Both the position numbers and the translations under genes were made by a program. Below the pieces are notes generated by a model that saw nothing but the letters and a program-made list of their open reading frames with translations, had not been told where the DNA came from and did not search any database. A stretch of DNA of 6,159 bases from Bifidobacterium sp. UBA6881 (GTDB lineage Bacteria > Actinomycetota > Actinomycetes > Actinomycetales > Bifidobacteriaceae), in the NCBI GenBank assembly GCA_002451435.1, contig DKCF01000071.1, forward strand, positions 25,977 through 32,135, in the 5' to 3' direction. Below are positions 5,251 to 6,159 of the stretch, one piece after another (within the stretch, counting starts at the first letter, position 1; each line of letters starts with the position of its first letter).

Positions 5251-5280
5251 CTCACGGCGTCTCACGGCGCCGCACGGAGG
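5251..5280. repeat. Tandem 10-bp repeats inside an imperfect stem-loop
   Basis: CTCACGGCG occurs at 5251-5259 and again at 5261-5269, one helical turn apart; 5271-5280 (CGCACGGAGG) is a decayed third unit. The same stretch can fold: TCCCTC (5248-5253) pairs with GAGGGA (5277-5282), and CGGCG (5255-5259) with CGCCG (5268-5272). It lies upstream of vsr. It could be a binding site or simple slippage; no function is claimed. Confidence 0.4.
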
Positions 5281-5446
5281 GATGGGCAATGCCGTTCCAA
5301 TCGCCATATGCCATGCGCGCGGGCGTTCGGCGGCTTGGGCACCGCATCCGAATTCCGCGCCGCATGCAATGCGCGCGGACATGCCAGGCGGACGGTCGAA
5401 CGGGTAGTCTTGTATCACAACGTCGCGGATGCGATGGGCCGGTGGC

Positions 5447-5463
5447 GGAACCACGACGGTTCC
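5447..5463. promoter_or_regulatory. Palindrome upstream of the oxidoreductase gene, possible operator
   Basis: GGAACC and GGTTCC form a perfect 6-bp inverted repeat around a 5-base ACGAC spacer, 52 bases before the oxidoreductase ATG. A second, weaker inverted pair CGTAT/ATACG follows at 5475-5493. Size and place suit a repressor site for a sugar-metabolism gene, but no known consensus is recognised. Confidence 0.25.
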
Positions 5464-5503
5464 ATGCACGGAAGCGTATTCCGCAGACATACGGGCGCAT
5501 ATC

Positions 5504-5510
5504 AAGGAGG
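5504..5510 (+). promoter_or_regulatory. Strong ribosome binding site of the oxidoreductase gene
   Basis: AAGGAGG is nearly the full anti-16S complement and lies five bases before the ATG at 5516. It fixes the start codon and predicts efficient translation, unlike the weak or absent sites of the neighbouring minus-strand genes. Confidence 0.85.
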
Positions 5511-5515
5511 CTCTC

Positions 5516-6159
5516 ATGGCGCAGATCAACGTCGCGATTCTCGGTGCCGGGCGAATCGCACGGCATATGGCCGATACTTTGGTGAAGATGGCGGAGGACG
5601 AACGGTATCGCGATCTCGTCGCGCCATATGCCGTCGCCGCACGTGATGGCGGCCGCGCCGCCGTGTTCGCCGCCGAATTCGGTTTTCCCGTCTCCTATGG
5701 CTCCTACGAGGAGCTTGCCGCCGATCCGAAGGTGAATCTGGTGTATATCGCGACGCCGCATAATCTGCACGCGTCGCAGGCCGCGTTGTGCATGCGCGCG
5801 GGCAAGGGCGTGCTGGTGGAGAAGGCGTTCGGCGCCAACACCGCGCAGGCGCAGGCCATGATCGACGTTTCCAATGAGACCGGCATGTTGTGCACGGAGG
5901 CGATCTGGACGCGATACATGCCGTCGCGCCCCATGATCGACGACATCATCGCGTCGGGCGCGATCGGCGACGTGCAGGCCATCGACGCGAACCTCTGCTA
6001 CCCCACCACCGCGAAGGCGCGCATCGTCGATCCGGCATTGGCCGGCGGCGCGCTGCTCGACGTCGGCGTGTACCCGATCAATTTCATCGACATGATCATG
6101 CACAACGCGCCGATCGCGCGTGTCGAGTCGTCGATGCGCGCATACGAGACCGGCGTGGA
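5516..6159 (+). CDS. Gfo/Idh/MocA-family NAD(P)-dependent oxidoreductase (3' partial)
   Basis: The frame opens at ATG 5516 behind a strong ribosome binding site and stays open to the window end, giving 214 residues of a family usually ~330 long. The N-terminal Rossmann fold starts with VAILGAGRIA (6-15), where GAGRIA is the dinucleotide loop. VYIATPHNLH (76-85) is the conserved strand and loop by the nicotinamide. VEKAF (101-105) holds the family's catalytic-site Lys103, in EKA rather than the commoner EKP. EAIWTRYMP (128-136) and GGALLDVGVYP (177-187), with Asp182 and Tyr186, mark the start of the C-terminal substrate domain. These features best resemble the dihydrodiol dehydrogenase / glucose-fructose oxidoreductase branch, which oxidises or reduces sugars or cyclic diols. 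Substrate is unknown. No signal peptide is seen, so it is probably cytosolic. It is transcribed divergently from vsr. Confidence 0.92.
   Translation, partial: MAQINVAILGAGRIARHMADTLVKMAEDERYRDLVAPYAVAARDGGRAAVFAAEFGFPVSYGSYEELAADPKVNLVYIATPHNLHASQAALCMRAGKGVLVEKAFGANTAQAQAMIDVSNETGMLCTEAIWTRYMPSRPMIDDIIASGAIGDVQAIDANLCYPTTAKARIVDPALAGGALLDVGVYPINFIDMIMHNAPIARVESSMRAYETGV

Larger units (their letters stand above)
5218..5515. other. Divergent intergenic region between vsr and the oxidoreductase gene
   Basis: No supported gene lies in these 298 bases; open frames crossing it look like shadows. It must hold the start signals of two divergent genes. Seen are the vsr -10-like hexamer, a pair of tandem 10-base repeats at 5251-5280, a GGAACC/GGTTCC palindrome at 5447-5463, a CGTAT/ATACG inverted pair at 5475-5493, and a near-perfect ribosome binding site at 5504-5510. 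No clear -35/-10 pair for the oxidoreductase was found. Confidence 0.55.

Noticed and set aside
5252..6103. 283-codon minus-strand open frame opposite the oxidoreductase
   Set aside because: The plus strand carries a clear Rossmann-fold reading frame with a perfect ribosome binding site; the minus frame is its shadow.
1..6159. CRISPR array, insertion sequence, prophage or toxin-antitoxin pair
   Set aside because: No regularly spaced repeats of 20-40 bases, no transposase or integrase frames, and no small paired open frames with matching ribosome sites were found.

Overview
The window is GC-rich, chromosomal-looking DNA from an actinobacterium. The best guess is a Bifidobacterium or close relative. 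This rests on a short actinobacterial-type Ppx/GppA phosphatase, on an apparent DnaG tail of actinobacterial type, on codons rich in G/C at third positions, and on intergenic spacers that become A/T-rich only at likely promoters. The genus is an inference; no rRNA or other taxonomic marker is present.

Layout, left to right. (1) Positions 1-354 (+) hold the 3' end of a gene that looks like DNA primase dnaG. (2) It converges on a minus-strand exopolyphosphatase gene (570-1541). The 215-base gap between them holds two small hairpins and one very strong intrinsic terminator, a 16-bp perfect stem read on the minus strand. (3) Positions 1542-1798 form an A/T-rich spacer with two alternative promoters for the phosphatase, three regularly spaced TGCAAT boxes, an 18-bp palindrome and the terminator of the next gene. 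(4) Positions 1799-3202 (-) encode a 12-helix MFS transporter. (5) A 303-base spacer (3203-3505) has three inverted repeats and no convincing gene. (6) Positions 3506-4711 (-) encode a fold-type I PLP aminotransferase. (7) Positions 4768-5217 (-) encode a Vsr-type very-short-patch mismatch endonuclease, 56 bases upstream of the aminotransferase and possibly co-transcribed with it. (8) A 298-base divergent spacer (5218-5515) carries small repeats. (9) From 5516 (+) to the window edge lies the N-terminal two-thirds of a Gfo/Idh/MocA-family NAD(P)-dependent oxidoreductase.

How they work together: the genes do not form one pathway. They read as independent housekeeping and metabolic units: replication, polyphosphate/ppGpp turnover, solute transport, amino-acid transamination, mismatch repair at methylated cytosines, and sugar or diol oxidation. 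The most noteworthy points are a vsr gene with no cytosine methyltransferase next to it, three minus-strand genes with no clear Shine-Dalgarno but a -10-like hexamer 7-8 bases before the start codon (possible leaderless mRNAs), and an ordered set of boxes and palindromes upstream of ppx. I see no CRISPR array, insertion sequence, phage gene, tRNA or rRNA, and no convincing undescribed multi-gene system.
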